From positions 68,891-132,890 of the forward strand of contig NZ_FOWP01000015.1 in NCBI RefSeq assembly GCF_900115475.1: a DNA stretch of 64,000 nt, in the 5' to 3' direction. Under the pieces are notes generated by a model that saw nothing but the letters and a program-made list of their open reading frames with translations, did no database searches and was not told where the DNA came from. Shown here piece after piece: positions 42,370-51,297 of this stretch. Made by a program: the position numbers and the translations under genes. This stretch comes from Ectopseudomonas composti. Its GTDB lineage: Bacteria; Pseudomonadota; Gammaproteobacteria; Pseudomonadales; Pseudomonadaceae. Position 1 is the first letter of the stretch, and each line of letters starts with the position of its first letter.

Positions 42370-43372
42370 GCATGGAGGTCGACTGCGCGCCGCTGCGCAG
42401 CGCTACGGCATCCCCCTGGAAGACTGGCTGGATCTGTCTACTGGTGTCGCGCCCTACGGCTGGGATCTGCCGGCCGTGCCCGGCTCTGCCTGGGCGCGCC
42501 TGCCTGAAGTGGATGACGGCCTGGAGCAGGCCGCGCGCGATTATTACGGCGCCGTCAACCTGCTGCCGGTCGCCGGCTCGCAGGCGGCGATCCAGGCCTT
42601 GCCGCGTCTGCGTCGCAACGCCAGCGTGGGCATCATCACGCCGACCTACGCCGAGCATGCCGCCGCCTGGCGTCGCGAAGGCCATCGCGTCACCAGGCTC
42701 AGCGAAGGTTCGGTGCATCGTGCCTTGCCGCAGTTGGATGTGCTGCTGGTGGTCAACCCGAACAATCCGACCGGCCGCCTGATCGAGCCGTCGCGCCTGC
42801 TCGACTGGCATGACGAACTGGCCGAGCGCGGCGGCTGGCTGGTGATCGACGAAGCCTTCATGGATTGCACGCCGGAGCACAGCCTGGCCGCCTACAGCGA
42901 CATGCCGGGGCTGATCGTGCTGCGCTCGTTCGGCAAGTTCTTCGGCCTGGCCGGCTTGCGTCTGGGCTTCGTCCTGGCCGCCCAGGCGCTGCTGGATGAA
43001 CTGGAAGCACTGCTCGGCCCCTGGGCCGTCAGCGGCCCCGCGCGCAGCGTGGCGCTCGACCTGCTGGTCGATGGTGAGGGGCAGCGCCGCCAGCGTGAAC
43101 GCCTGCTGGCCGACGGCGAGCGTCTGACGGCGCTGCTGCGTGATTGTGGCTTGCCGTCGACTGGTGGCTCGTCGCTGTTCCAGTTCTGTTGCACCCGTCG
43201 CGCCGTACCCTGCGCCGAGCTGCTGGCGCGGCGCGGCATTCTGGTGCGCCTGTTCGCCGAGCTGGACAGCCTGCGCTTTGGCCTGCCGGCGGACGAATGT
43301 GGCTGGTTGCGGCTGGAGCAGGGCCTGCTGGAATGTGCACCGATACTGGCGAGTCTCGAGGAAACGCCCTGA
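42362..43372 (+). CDS. cobD: Threonine-phosphate decarboxylase CobD (CobC in Pseudomonas nomenclature)
   Basis: A 336-residue fold-I aminotransferase-like PLP enzyme making aminopropanol phosphate from threonine phosphate. The Schiff-base lysine is Lys192 in 'RSFGKFFGLAGLRLGF', and 'NPNNPTGRLI' is the PLP-ring contact. The start is a TTG overlapping the cbiB stop; 'MLEHGGRLRAA' is the usual family beginning, and no better start exists nearby. Confidence 0.91.
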   Translation: MLEHGGRLRAAAQRYGIPLEDWLDLSTGVAPYGWDLPAVPGSAWARLPEVDDGLEQAARDYYGAVNLLPVAGSQAAIQALPRLRRNASVGIITPTYAEHAAAWRREGHRVTRLSEGSVHRALPQLDVLLVVNPNNPTGRLIEPSRLLDWHDELAERGGWLVIDEAFMDCTPEHSLAAYSDMPGLIVLRSFGKFFGLAGLRLGFVLAAQALLDELEALLGPWAVSGPARSVALDLLVDGEGQRRQRERLLADGERLTALLRDCGLPSTGGSSLFQFCCTRRAVPCAELLARRGILVRLFAELDSLRFGLPADECGWLRLEQGLLECAPILASLEETP

Positions 43373-44823
43373 TGGCCACTTTGATGGTGCAGGGCACCAC
43401 GTCCGACGCCGGCAAAAGCACACTGGTGACGGCGCTGTGCCGCTGGGCGCGGCGCCAGGGTGTTTCCGTGGTGCCGTTCAAAGCGCAGAACATGGCGCTC
43501 AATTCCGCGGTGACCGCCGACGGCGGCGAGATCGGCCGGGCGCAGGCGGTGCAGGCACAGGCCGCTGGGCTGGAGCCGCATACCGACATGAACCCGGTGC
43601 TGCTCAAGCCCAATAGCGACATGGGCGCCCAGGTGATTATCCACGGCCGCGCCATCGGCAACATGCAGGCGCTGACCTATCACGGCTACAAACCGGTGGC
43701 CATGGCGGCGGTGCTGGAATCCCATGCGCGTTTGTTGGCGCGTTACGAGCTGGTGCTGGTCGAGGGGGCTGGATCGCCGGCCGAGATCAACCTGCGCGCC
43801 GGTGACATCGCCAACATGGGCTTTGCCGAGGCGGTGGATTGCCCAGTGATCCTGATCGCCGATATCGACAAGGGCGGCGTGTTCGCCCATCTGGTCGGCA
43901 CCCTGGAGCTGCTCAGCCCGAGCGAGCAGGCGCGTATCCAGGGGTTCGTGATCAATCGTTTTCGCGGTGACATTGCCTTGCTCAAGCCGGGGCTGGACTG
44001 GCTCGAGCAGCGCACCGGCAAGCCCGTGCTCGGTGTGCTGCCATACCTGATGGATTTCCATCTGGAGGCCGAGGATGCCGTCGATACCCGGCAGCAGGTC
44101 AAGGACGAGCAGGCCTTGCGCGTGGTGGTGCCGGTGCTGCCGCGCATCAGCAACCACACCGATTTCGACCCACTGCGCCTGCACCCGCAGGTGCAGCTGA
44201 CCTTCGTCGGGCCTGGCCAGGTCATCCCGCCGGCTGACTTGATCGTCCTGCCAGGCTCCAAGAGCGTGCGTGCCGATCTCGCGCGTCTGCGCGAGCAGGG
44301 CTGGGATGTGGCCATTGCCCGCCACCTGCGTTACGGCGGCAAGCTGCTGGGTATTTGTGGTGGCCTGCAGATGCTGGGCAGGCAGATTCATGACCCGCAT
44401 GGCTTGGAGGGGGCTGCTGGCAGCAGCGAGGGTCTCGGCCTGCTGGATTTCGAGACGCAGTTGGAGCCGGAAAAACAGTTGCGCAACGTACGTGGCCGGC
44501 TGTGCATGGAGCAGGCGCAGGTCAGCGGCTACGAGATTCATGCCGGTGTCAGTCGTGGGCCTGGCCTCAATGGTGCCGTGCAGCTCGATGACGGGCGCAG
44601 CGACGGCGGCCTCAGCGCCGATGGTCAGGTGCTCGGCACCTACCTGCATGGTCTGTTCGAGCAACCGTCGGCATTCGCCGCACTATTGCGCTGGGCTGGG
44701 CTGCATGAGGTGCAGGCAGTGGATTACCAGGCGCTGCGCGAGCGCGATATCGAGCGCCTGGCCGACCAGGTGGAATTGCACCTGGATACCGAAAAACTCA
44801 AGGCGCTTTGCGGCCTGGGGTAG
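43372..44823 (+). CDS. cobQ: Cobyric acid synthase
   Basis: A 483-residue glutamine-dependent amidotransferase amidating side chains b, d, e and g. The N-terminal ATPase domain begins 'MVQGTTSDAGKSTLVTALCR'; the GATase domain has Cys329 in 'LLGICGGLQMLG' and 'GTYLHGLFEQ'. It overlaps cobD by one base. A 58-base gap with a palindromic repeat separates it from cobU, the largest gap in the operon after the leader. Confidence 0.95.
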   Translation: MATLMVQGTTSDAGKSTLVTALCRWARRQGVSVVPFKAQNMALNSAVTADGGEIGRAQAVQAQAAGLEPHTDMNPVLLKPNSDMGAQVIIHGRAIGNMQALTYHGYKPVAMAAVLESHARLLARYELVLVEGAGSPAEINLRAGDIANMGFAEAVDCPVILIADIDKGGVFAHLVGTLELLSPSEQARIQGFVINRFRGDIALLKPGLDWLEQRTGKPVLGVLPYLMDFHLEAEDAVDTRQQVKDEQALRVVVPVLPRISNHTDFDPLRLHPQVQLTFVGPGQVIPPADLIVLPGSKSVRADLARLREQGWDVAIARHLRYGGKLLGICGGLQMLGRQIHDPHGLEGAAGSSEGLGLLDFETQLEPEKQLRNVRGRLCMEQAQVSGYEIHAGVSRGPGLNGAVQLDDGRSDGGLSADGQVLGTYLHGLFEQPSAFAALLRWAGLHEVQAVDYQALRERDIERLADQVELHLDTEKLKALCGLG

Positions 44824-44848
44824 GGGGCGCGGCACCCGCAGGTTTTGA

Positions 44849-44873
44849 AATGGTGCGCACAGCGCACCCTACG
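44849..44873. repeat. Short palindromic repeat, GTAGGGTGCGC family, inside the cob operon
   Basis: 'AATGGTGCGCACAGCGCACC' plus 'CTACG' matches 3834-3858 in 24 of 25 positions. Its last bases abut the ribosome site of cobU (ACGGAGTGAAG). Confidence 0.7.
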
Positions 44874-44881
44874 GAGTGAAG

Positions 44882-45403
44882 ATGCTTGAATTGATCCTCG
44901 GCGGTGCCCGTTCCGGCAAGAGCCGGCTGGCCGAGAAACTGGCCGACGAGTCCGGGTTGGAGGTCGTTTACATCGCCACCAGCCAGCCGCTCGATGGCGA
45001 GATGAACGAGCGTGTCGCTCAGCATCGCGCACGGCGGCCAGCGCACTGGGCACTGGTCGAAGAACCGCTGGCGCTGGCCCGTGTGCTGCGCGAGCAGGCC
45101 GCGCCCAGCCGTTGCCTGCTGGTGGATTGCCTGACCCTGTGGCTGACCAATCTGCTGATGCTGGAGGACCCGGCGCAGCTTGCGGCTGAGCGTGAAGCGT
45201 TGCTCGGCTGCGTGGGCGACCTGCCGGGGCGCATCTTGCTGGTCAGCAACGAAACCGGATTGGGTGTGGTGCCGCTCGGTGAGCTCACTCGGCGTTATGT
45301 CGATGAGGCCGGCTGGCTGCACCAGGCGCTGGCCGAGCGCAGCCAGCGGGTAGTGTTCACCGTCGCGGGTCTGCCCATGGTGCTCAAGGGGGAGGCCTTA
45401 TGA
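44882..45403 (+). CDS. cobU: Bifunctional adenosylcobinamide kinase / adenosylcobinamide-phosphate guanylyltransferase
   Basis: A 173-residue P-loop enzyme (CobP in Pseudomonas nomenclature) that phosphorylates adenosylcobinamide and adds GMP. The P-loop 'GGARSGKS' is at 7-14, the guanylate-accepting His is in 'AQHRARRP', and 'LLVDCLTLWLTNLL' is diagnostic. I use the ATG with GGAG 5 bases upstream; a GTG two codons earlier is possible. It overlaps cobT. Confidence 0.94.
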   Translation: MLELILGGARSGKSRLAEKLADESGLEVVYIATSQPLDGEMNERVAQHRARRPAHWALVEEPLALARVLREQAAPSRCLLVDCLTLWLTNLLMLEDPAQLAAEREALLGCVGDLPGRILLVSNETGLGVVPLGELTRRYVDEAGWLHQALAERSQRVVFTVAGLPMVLKGEAL

Positions 45404-46455
45404 GTCTGCAATGGTGGCAGGGGCCGTGTCAGCCGCTCGATCATGTAGCGCGGGCCAAGGCCGAGACGCGTCAGCAGCAGTTGACCAAGCCCGCCGGTTC
45501 GCTGGGGCGCCTGGAGCAGCTCGCTATCCACCTGGCGGCGCTGCAAGGGCGTGAGCGACCGAGTCTGGACAAACTGTGGATCGGCATTTTCGCCGCTGAT
45601 CACGGCGTGGTGACCGAGGGTATTTCCGCCTACCCGCAAGCGGTGACCGGGCAGATGCTGGCCAACTTCGTCAGTGGTGGCGCGGCCATCAGCGTGCTTG
45701 CGCGAGAGCTGGATGCGGCGCTGGAGGTGATCGACCTGGGCACCGCCGAGCCGTTACCGCCGCTGCCTGGCGTGCGTCATCTGCAGGTTGGCGCCGGTAC
45801 GCAGAATTTTGCCCGCGATCCGGCGATGACCCTGGCGCAGGCGCTGATCTGCCTGGAGGCGGGCCGCGACAGCATCCAGCGCGCCCGTGCTGTCGGTTGT
45901 GATCTGTTCGTCGGCGGCGAGATGGGCATCGGCAACACCACGGCGGCGGCGGCGTTGGCCTGCTGGCTGCTGGATTGCCCAGCAAGTGAGCTGGCTGGCC
46001 CGGGAACCGGGCTGGACGGTGCTGGCGTGGCACACAAGGCGCGGGTGATCGATGCTGCGCTGGCACTGCACCGGTCGCACATCGACGATCCGTTGCAGGC
46101 GCTGATCCACGTGGGCGGTTTCGAGATCGCTGCGCTTACCGGCGTCTACCTGGCTGCGGCGCAGCAGGGCGTGGCGGTTTTGGTCGATGGCTTTATCTGC
46201 AGTGTCGCGGCCTTGCTTGCCGTGCGCCTTAACCCTGGCTGCCGCGACTGGCTGCTGTTTGCCCATCACGGCGCCGAGCCGGGCCACGTGCGTGTGTTAC
46301 AGGCGTTGGAGGCGCAACCACTGCTGGAGCTGGGCTTGCGCCTGGGCGAGGGCAGTGGTGCTGCATTGGCCGTGCCGTTGCTGCGTCTGGCCTGTGCCCT
46401 GCACGGACAGATGGCGACCTTCGCTGAAGCCGCTGTGGCGCAGAGGCCAAGCTGA
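45400..46455 (+). CDS. cobT: Nicotinate-nucleotide-dimethylbenzimidazole phosphoribosyltransferase
   Basis: A 351-residue enzyme making alpha-ribazole phosphate from the BluB product. Motifs 'TKPAGSLGRLEQLAI', 'IFAADHGVVTEGISAYPQAV', 'GEMGIGNTTAAAAL' and 'HHGAEPGHVRVLQAL' match CobT closely. It overlaps cobU by four bases and the next gene by one. Confidence 0.95.
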   Translation: MSLQWWQGPCQPLDHVARAKAETRQQQLTKPAGSLGRLEQLAIHLAALQGRERPSLDKLWIGIFAADHGVVTEGISAYPQAVTGQMLANFVSGGAAISVLARELDAALEVIDLGTAEPLPPLPGVRHLQVGAGTQNFARDPAMTLAQALICLEAGRDSIQRARAVGCDLFVGGEMGIGNTTAAAALACWLLDCPASELAGPGTGLDGAGVAHKARVIDAALALHRSHIDDPLQALIHVGGFEIAALTGVYLAAAQQGVAVLVDGFICSVAALLAVRLNPGCRDWLLFAHHGAEPGHVRVLQALEAQPLLELGLRLGEGSGAALAVPLLRLACALHGQMATFAEAAVAQRPS

Positions 46456-47027
46456 TGCTGCAGCTGGAATTGCTGCGCCATGGCGAGACCGAGTTGGGCG
46501 GTGGCTTGCGCGGCAGCCTGGACGATGCACTGACCGAACAGGGCTGGGCGCAGTTGCGCGGCGCTGTGCAGGGCGCCGGCCCCTGGGATCGTCTGATCAG
46601 CTCGCCGCTGCAGCGCTGTGCGCGGTTTGCCGAGGAGCTGGCCGCCGCTCATGCCTTGCCGTTGCACCTTGAGCCCGGCCTGCAGGAGCTGCATTTCGGT
46701 GATTGGGAAGGGCGCAGCGCTGCCGAGCTGATGCACAGTGATGCCGAGGCTCTGGGTCAGTTCTGGGCCGACCCCTACGCATTCACGCCGCCCAATGGCG
46801 AGCCGTTGCTGCAGTTCGAGGCGCGCATTCTGGCGGCCATGCGGCGTTTGCAGCACAGCCACGCGGGCGAGCGTCTGCTGGTGATCACCCATGGCGGAGT
46901 GATGCGCCTGTTGCTGGCGCGTGCGCGCGGCTTGCCACGCCAGCAGCTGCTGCAGGTCAACGTCGGCTACGCCCAGCGCTTTCGCCTCAGCCTGGATGCC
47001 GAAGGGCAACTGACGGAGTTGCCATGA
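46455..47027 (+). CDS. cobC: Alpha-ribazole phosphatase (histidine phosphatase family)
   Basis: A 190-residue phosphoglycerate-mutase-like phosphatase: 'LLRHGETELGGGLRGSLDD' with the phospho-accepting His9, 'LISSPLQRC' and 'ITHGGVMRLLL'. In this operon it would remove the phosphate from alpha-ribazole phosphate or adenosylcobalamin phosphate. The substrate is inferred from context. Confidence 0.88.
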   Translation: MLQLELLRHGETELGGGLRGSLDDALTEQGWAQLRGAVQGAGPWDRLISSPLQRCARFAEELAAAHALPLHLEPGLQELHFGDWEGRSAAELMHSDAEALGQFWADPYAFTPPNGEPLLQFEARILAAMRRLQHSHAGERLLVITHGGVMRLLLARARGLPRQQLLQVNVGYAQRFRLSLDAEGQLTELP

Positions 47028-47755
47028 TCGCGCTGCTGATCGCCCTGCAGTTCCTCACCCGCCTACCGGTCACGCTGCCTGGTATGCCCGCACCGGAGCA
47101 GATGGGCCGTTCGCTACTCTGGTATCCGGCTGTGGGCCTGTTGCTCGGCCTGCTGTTATGGGGCGCGCATCTGTTGTTGGGACAGGCGCCGGCGCTGCTG
47201 CAGGCGGCGATCATTCTGGCGTTGTGGGTGGGGCTGAGTGGTGGCCTGCACCTGGACGGCCTGGCCGACACGGCCGACGCCTGGGTCGGTGGTTTCGGTG
47301 ATCGTGAGCGCACCCTGGCGATCATGAAAGACCCGCGCAGCGGCCCTATCGCAGTCGTGGTGCTGGTGCTGCTGTTACTGCTCAAGTTCGCCGCACTGTT
47401 CACGCTGCTGCAAGCCGGGCAGGGGATCTATCTCATGTTGTTGCCCTGGTTGGGGCGCAGCCTGTTGCCGCTGTTGCTGGCAACCACGCCTTATGTGCGT
47501 GCCGGCGGCCTGGGCCAGGCACTGGTGGATCACTTGCCGCGACGGCAACTGCCCTGGGTGCTGAGCCTGCATCTGCTGGGCATGCTGCTGTTCGGCTGGC
47601 AGGGTCTGCTGGCGCTGGCGACAGGTTTGCTGCTGTTGGTCTGGCTGCGCCGCGCCTTGCTGCAACGCCTCGGCGGCACCACGGGCGATACGGCCGGGGC
47701 ACTGGTCGAGCTGGCTGAGTGCGCCGCACTTTTAGCGCTTGCGCTGAGCCTCTGA
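47024..47755 (+). CDS. cobS: Adenosylcobinamide-GDP ribazoletransferase
   Basis: A 243-residue polytopic membrane enzyme joining adenosylcobinamide-GDP and alpha-ribazole, the last assembly step. The catalytic loop 'HLDGLADTADAWVGGFGDRE' with several Asp is the hallmark, as is 'IMKDPRSGPIAVVVLV'. It overlaps the phosphatase gene by four bases and ends the operon. Confidence 0.94.
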   Translation: MIALLIALQFLTRLPVTLPGMPAPEQMGRSLLWYPAVGLLLGLLLWGAHLLLGQAPALLQAAIILALWVGLSGGLHLDGLADTADAWVGGFGDRERTLAIMKDPRSGPIAVVVLVLLLLLKFAALFTLLQAGQGIYLMLLPWLGRSLLPLLLATTPYVRAGGLGQALVDHLPRRQLPWVLSLHLLGMLLFGWQGLLALATGLLLLVWLRRALLQRLGGTTGDTAGALVELAECAALLALALSL

Positions 47756-47802
47756 CACAACTGTTATGCCGACGCAGTGCGCAACTGTATGAGTGTGAAT
47801 GG

Positions 47803-47824
47803 CTAATGCGGGTATATACCTGTA
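47803..47824. promoter_or_regulatory. Palindromic operator candidate before marR
   Basis: The core GGTATATACC (47811-47820) is a perfect palindrome, and outer bases extend it imperfectly. It lies 8 bases from the regulator's ATG, fitting autoregulation by a MarR dimer. Confidence 0.4.
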
Positions 47825-47827
47825 TTC

Positions 47828-48232
47828 ATGTTGCCGACCTCCTGTCTCTGTACTCAACTGCGCCGCGCCAGTCGCGGCGTAACCCGTCTCTACGATGACG
47901 CCCTCGCTGCCGTCGGGCTCGGCGCTGCGCAGTTTTCCTTGCTGCGTCACGTACAGCGGCTCGAGCAGCCGAGCATTTCCGTGCTGGCCGAGGCCATGGG
48001 GCTGGACCGCAGCACATTGGGACGTAACGTGCGGGTCCTGGAAGAACAGGGGCTTGTGCAACTGGGAGAAGGGCGCGACTTGCGCGCTCGCGAGGTACGG
48101 CTCACAGAAGCCGGCCTGCAGCGTGTCGAGCAGGCGCTGCCGCTGTGGGAACAGGCGCAGCGAGAACTCAACGCTCGGCTCGGCGGAGATAGCCGTGCCG
48201 AGCTGATGAAGTTGCTAGAAGAACTGGCCTGA
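47828..48232 (+). CDS. MarR-family transcriptional regulator
   Basis: A 134-residue winged-helix dimeric regulator: 'LCTQLRRASRGVTRLYDDAL', recognition region 'PSISVLAEAMGLDRSTLGRN' and wing 'LGEGRDLRAREVRLTEAG'. A transporter gene follows 58 bases downstream, the usual target arrangement. A Cys pair near the N-terminus (Cys6, Cys8) might sense oxidants or metals, which is speculative. Confidence 0.9.
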   Translation: MLPTSCLCTQLRRASRGVTRLYDDALAAVGLGAAQFSLLRHVQRLEQPSISVLAEAMGLDRSTLGRNVRVLEEQGLVQLGEGRDLRAREVRLTEAGLQRVEQALPLWEQAQRELNARLGGDSRAELMKLLEELA

Positions 48233-48290
48233 TGGCCGACTAATTTTGACTGCTTGAACGACCGCTAACGGCCGTTCGCTGGAGATTCCG

Positions 48291-49496
48291 ATGACCACTG
48301 CATGGCGTTCAACCACCTGGCTGCTGCTCGGCGCCTCGCTGATCCTGGCGCTGTCGCTTGGTACGCGCCATGGCTTTGGCCTGTTCCTGCCGCCGATGAG
48401 TGCGGAGTTTGGCTGGGGTCGTGAGGTGTTCGCCTTCGCCATCGCCCTGCAAAACCTGATCTGGGGCATCGCTCAGCCGATTACCGGTGCACTGGCCGAC
48501 CGCTTCGGGGCGCGCAAGGCCATCGTCGTCGGCGGTGTGCTGTACATGCTCGGCCTGATGCTGATGGGCATGGCCGATTCGCCGCTGTCGCTGTCGTTGA
48601 GCGCCGGTTTGCTGATCGGTATCGGATTGTCCGGCACGTCGTTCTCGGTGATCCTGGGTGTGGTGGGGCGCGCCGTGCCGCCGGAGAAACGTAGCATGGC
48701 CATGGGCATTGCCGCAGCAGCAGGCTCGTTCGGGCAGTTCGCCATGCTGCCGGGCACGCTCGGGCTGATCGGCTGGCTGGGTTGGTCGGCAGCACTGCTG
48801 GCGCTGGGGCTGCTGGTAGCATTGATGATTCCGCTGGCGGTGATGATCAAGGAGACGCCACCACCGGCGAGCAATGGCCCGCAGCAGACGCTGGTCGAAG
48901 CGCTGCGCGAGGCCACTAGCCACTCGGGCTTCTGGTTGCTGGCGCTGGGTTTCTTCGTCTGTGGTTTCCAGGTGGTGTTCGTTGCCGTGCACCTGCCGGC
49001 GTACCTGGTCGACCACCATTTGCCAGCACTGACTGGCACCACGGTGCTGGCGCTGGTCGGCTTGTTCAATATCTTCGGCACTTACATTGCCGGCTGGCTC
49101 GGTGGGCGTATGTCCAAGCCGCGTCTGCTCAGCGTCCTGTACCTGCTGCGTGGTGTGGTGATCACGCTATTTCTGCTGGCGCCGCTGACGCAGTGGAGTG
49201 CCTACCTGTTCGGTATCGCCATGGGCCTGCTGTGGCTGTCTACCGTGCCGCTGACCAACGGAACCGTGGCGACCCTGTTCGGCGTGCGCAACCTGTCGAT
49301 GCTCGGCGGTATCGTGTTCCTGTTCCACCAGCTCGGTTCCTTCCTCGGTGGCTGGCTGGGCGGCTACCTCTACGACACCACTGGCAGCTATGACCTGGTC
49401 TGGCAGATTTCCATCGGCCTGAGCCTGATGGCCGCCGCGCTCAACTGGCCGGTGCGTGAAGTGCCGGTAGCACGGCTGCAAGGTGCGCCGGCGTGA
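48291..49496 (+). CDS. Major facilitator superfamily transporter
   Basis: 401 residues, 12 predicted TM helices. The MFS loop signature is 'GALADRFGARKAIVVGGVLY', with the second-half equivalent 'GWLGGRMSKPRLLSVLYLLR'. It resembles oxalate/formate-antiporter or CynX-like groups; the substrate is unknown. The ATG follows 'CTGGAG'. Its stop overlaps the GTG of a 41-residue membrane peptide. Confidence 0.88.
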   Translation: MTTAWRSTTWLLLGASLILALSLGTRHGFGLFLPPMSAEFGWGREVFAFAIALQNLIWGIAQPITGALADRFGARKAIVVGGVLYMLGLMLMGMADSPLSLSLSAGLLIGIGLSGTSFSVILGVVGRAVPPEKRSMAMGIAAAAGSFGQFAMLPGTLGLIGWLGWSAALLALGLLVALMIPLAVMIKETPPPASNGPQQTLVEALREATSHSGFWLLALGFFVCGFQVVFVAVHLPAYLVDHHLPALTGTTVLALVGLFNIFGTYIAGWLGGRMSKPRLLSVLYLLRGVVITLFLLAPLTQWSAYLFGIAMGLLWLSTVPLTNGTVATLFGVRNLSMLGGIVFLFHQLGSFLGGWLGGYLYDTTGSYDLVWQISIGLSLMAAALNWPVREVPVARLQGAPA

Positions 49497-49618
49497 GCCA
49501 CAAGGTACTGCTGTTCGCCGGCCTGACGCTGGGCCTTGGTCTACTGTTGGCGCTGGCCTGGTGGGGCTGGCGCCAGGGTGGGCTGGCCTTGCTACAGCTG
49601 GGTGTCGGCATCTGCTAG
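49493..49618 (+). CDS. 41-residue single-TM peptide coupled to the MFS gene
   Basis: A GTG start overlaps the MFS stop (GTGA). The product begins 'MSHKVLLFAGLTLGLGLLLA' and is almost one hydrophobic helix followed by 'WWGWRQGG'. The tight overlap and membrane nature argue for a real small protein, perhaps a transporter accessory. No family recognised. Confidence 0.5.
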   Translation: MSHKVLLFAGLTLGLGLLLALAWWGWRQGGLALLQLGVGIC

Positions 49619-49680
49619 TTGCTTGCGGCTGGGCCTGCGAGTAGCGTGGTGAGACTGCGTTATTGCCTGAGGTCACTGCC

Positions 49681-50232
49681 ATGTCTCTTCGCCGTCTTGC
49701 CTGTTCCTTGTTGCTGTCCAGCCTGGCGCTGCCGGTTCTGGCCGCCGAGTGTCCGGCCATGCTCCAGGGGGAACTGCCCAAACTGCGGACCAAGGATGCC
49801 AGTGTCGATTTGTGCCAGTTCGCCGGTAAGCCATTGGTGGTAGTAAACACGGCCAGCTTTTGCGGCTTCACCCCGCAATTCAAAGGGCTCGAGGCCCTGT
49901 ACCAGCGTTACAAGGATCAGGGGCTAGAAGTGCTGGGCGTGCCATCCGACGATTTCCGCCAGGAGTCCGCTGACAGCAAGGAGACGGCGACCGTCTGCTA
50001 CGTCAACTATGGCGTGACCTTCACCATGACTGAACCGCAACCCGTCTCCGGTGCCAACGCCATTGCGTTGTTCAAGGGCCTGGCCGAGCAGAGTCGACAG
50101 CCACGCTGGAACTTCTTCAAGTACGTGGTCGATCGCCAGGGCAAGGTGGTGGCGAGCTTCTCCAGCCTGACCAAGCCCGATGATCCCGAGCTGATCGCTG
50201 CAGTAGAAAAGGCGATCGCTTCGCAACCCTGA
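49681..50232 (+). CDS. Periplasmic glutathione/thioredoxin peroxidase family protein
   Basis: 183 residues with a signal peptide (cleavage near residue 22). The peroxidatic Cys is Cys61 in 'VVNTASFCGFTPQFKGLEAL'. 'RWNFFKYVVDRQGKVV' supplies the Trp and Asn of the GPx tetrad. The usual Gln of 'PSNQFG' is Asp in 'VPSDDFRQE'. It probably reduces peroxides in the periplasm with an unidentified thiol donor. Confidence 0.88.
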   Translation: MSLRRLACSLLLSSLALPVLAAECPAMLQGELPKLRTKDASVDLCQFAGKPLVVVNTASFCGFTPQFKGLEALYQRYKDQGLEVLGVPSDDFRQESADSKETATVCYVNYGVTFTMTEPQPVSGANAIALFKGLAEQSRQPRWNFFKYVVDRQGKVVASFSSLTKPDDPELIAAVEKAIASQP

Positions 50233-50359
50233 GAGCCTTTCCGCTTCACGGCCCTTCACCCATCTGGGCGATGGGCCGTATCCGCTTGCCTGCCTAGACT
50301 GGCCAGGCGCCGGACGCAGTTCACCCGGCGTGCCCTACAAGAACAATAAGGAGGCACCC

Positions 50360-51286
50360 ATGCGTCGCGTCTATACCACTGCCCTGGCAACTCTCGCTCT
50401 GCTTGGCGCCGTCGAGGCCCAGGCCAACTACACCAAGACCAAGTATCCGATCGTGCTGGTGCACGGCGTGACCGGTTTCAACACTATCGGCGGTCTGGTC
50501 AACTACTTCCACACCATTCCCTGGAACCTCGAACGCGATGGCGCCCGGGTTTACGTCGCCAGCGTCGCCGCGTTCAACGATAGTGAGCAGCGCGGTGCCG
50601 AGCTGGCCCGGCAGATCGTGCCTTGGGCTGCAGCCGGTGGCGGCAAGGTCAATTTGATCGGTCACAGCCAGGGTTCGCCGACCTCGCGTGTGGCGGCTTC
50701 GCTGCGCCCGGATCTGGTGGCCTCGGTGACCTCGATCAACGGCGTCAACAAGGGCTCGAAGGTAGCCGATGTGGTGCGCGGCGTGCTGCCGCCGGGCAGT
50801 GGTATCGAAGGCGGTGCCAATGCCATCGCCAACGCCCTCGGCTCGGTGATCAACCTGCTGTCTGGTTCGAGCAATCCGCAAAACGGCATCAATGCGCTGG
50901 GTACCCTGACCACCCCGGGAACCACTGCGCTGAACGGTCGCCATCCGTGGGGCGTAAACAACAGCAGCTACTGCGCCAAGTCCACCGAGGTGCAAAACGT
51001 GCGCGGGCATAGCATCCGCTATTACTCCTGGACCGGTAACTCGTCCTATACCAACGTGTTCGACGCGGCCGACCCCTTCCTCGCCTTCACTGGCCTGGTG
51101 TTTGGTAGCGAGAAGAACGACGGTCTGGTGGGCGTGTGCTCCAGCTATCTGGGGCAGGTGATCGGCGACGACTACAACATGAACCACGTCGATGCGATCA
51201 ACCACCTGTTCGGCATTCGTGGCTGGACCGAGCCAGTGTCGCTGTATCGCCAGCATGCCAATCGCCTGAAGAACAAGGGCGTCTGA
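50360..51286 (+). CDS. lip: Secreted triacylglycerol lipase, family I
   Basis: 308 residues. The Sec signal is cleaved after about 'VEAQA' (residue 22); the mature part starts 'NYTKTKYPIVLVHGVTGFN'. Catalytic Ser103 lies in 'LIGHSQGSPTSR', Asp in 'KNDGLVG', His in 'YNMNHVDAIN', and two Cys ('YCAKST', 'GVCSS') can form the conserved disulfide. The oxyanion motif is 'VHGVTGF'. The elbow reads GHSQG where P. aeruginosa LipA has GHSHG. It is exported through the Xcp-type route after folding by its foldase, the next gene. The ATG follows 'AAGGAGG'. Confidence 0.95.
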   Translation: MRRVYTTALATLALLGAVEAQANYTKTKYPIVLVHGVTGFNTIGGLVNYFHTIPWNLERDGARVYVASVAAFNDSEQRGAELARQIVPWAAAGGGKVNLIGHSQGSPTSRVAASLRPDLVASVTSINGVNKGSKVADVVRGVLPPGSGIEGGANAIANALGSVINLLSGSSNPQNGINALGTLTTPGTTALNGRHPWGVNNSSYCAKSTEVQNVRGHSIRYYSWTGNSSYTNVFDAADPFLAFTGLVFGSEKNDGLVGVCSSYLGQVIGDDYNMNHVDAINHLFGIRGWTEPVSLYRQHANRLKNKGV

Positions 51287-51297
51287 TCCCGGTGAAG

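Noticed and set aside
42892..44664. A 590-codon minus-strand frame across cobD/cobQ
   Set aside because: It lies opposite two clearly recognised cobalamin genes and has a biased Gln/Leu/His composition with no domain.
50248..50279. An intrinsic terminator after the peroxidase gene
   Set aside because: The 7-bp stem ACGGCCC/GGGCCGT exists, but no T run follows and the loop is 18 bases, so I did not list it.
50360..51286. A frameshift or truncation in the lipase, because the serine elbow differs from P. aeruginosa
   Set aside because: Length, catalytic Ser/Asp/His, disulfide Cys and C-terminal 'YRQHANRLKN' are all present; GHSQG occurs in other family I lipases.
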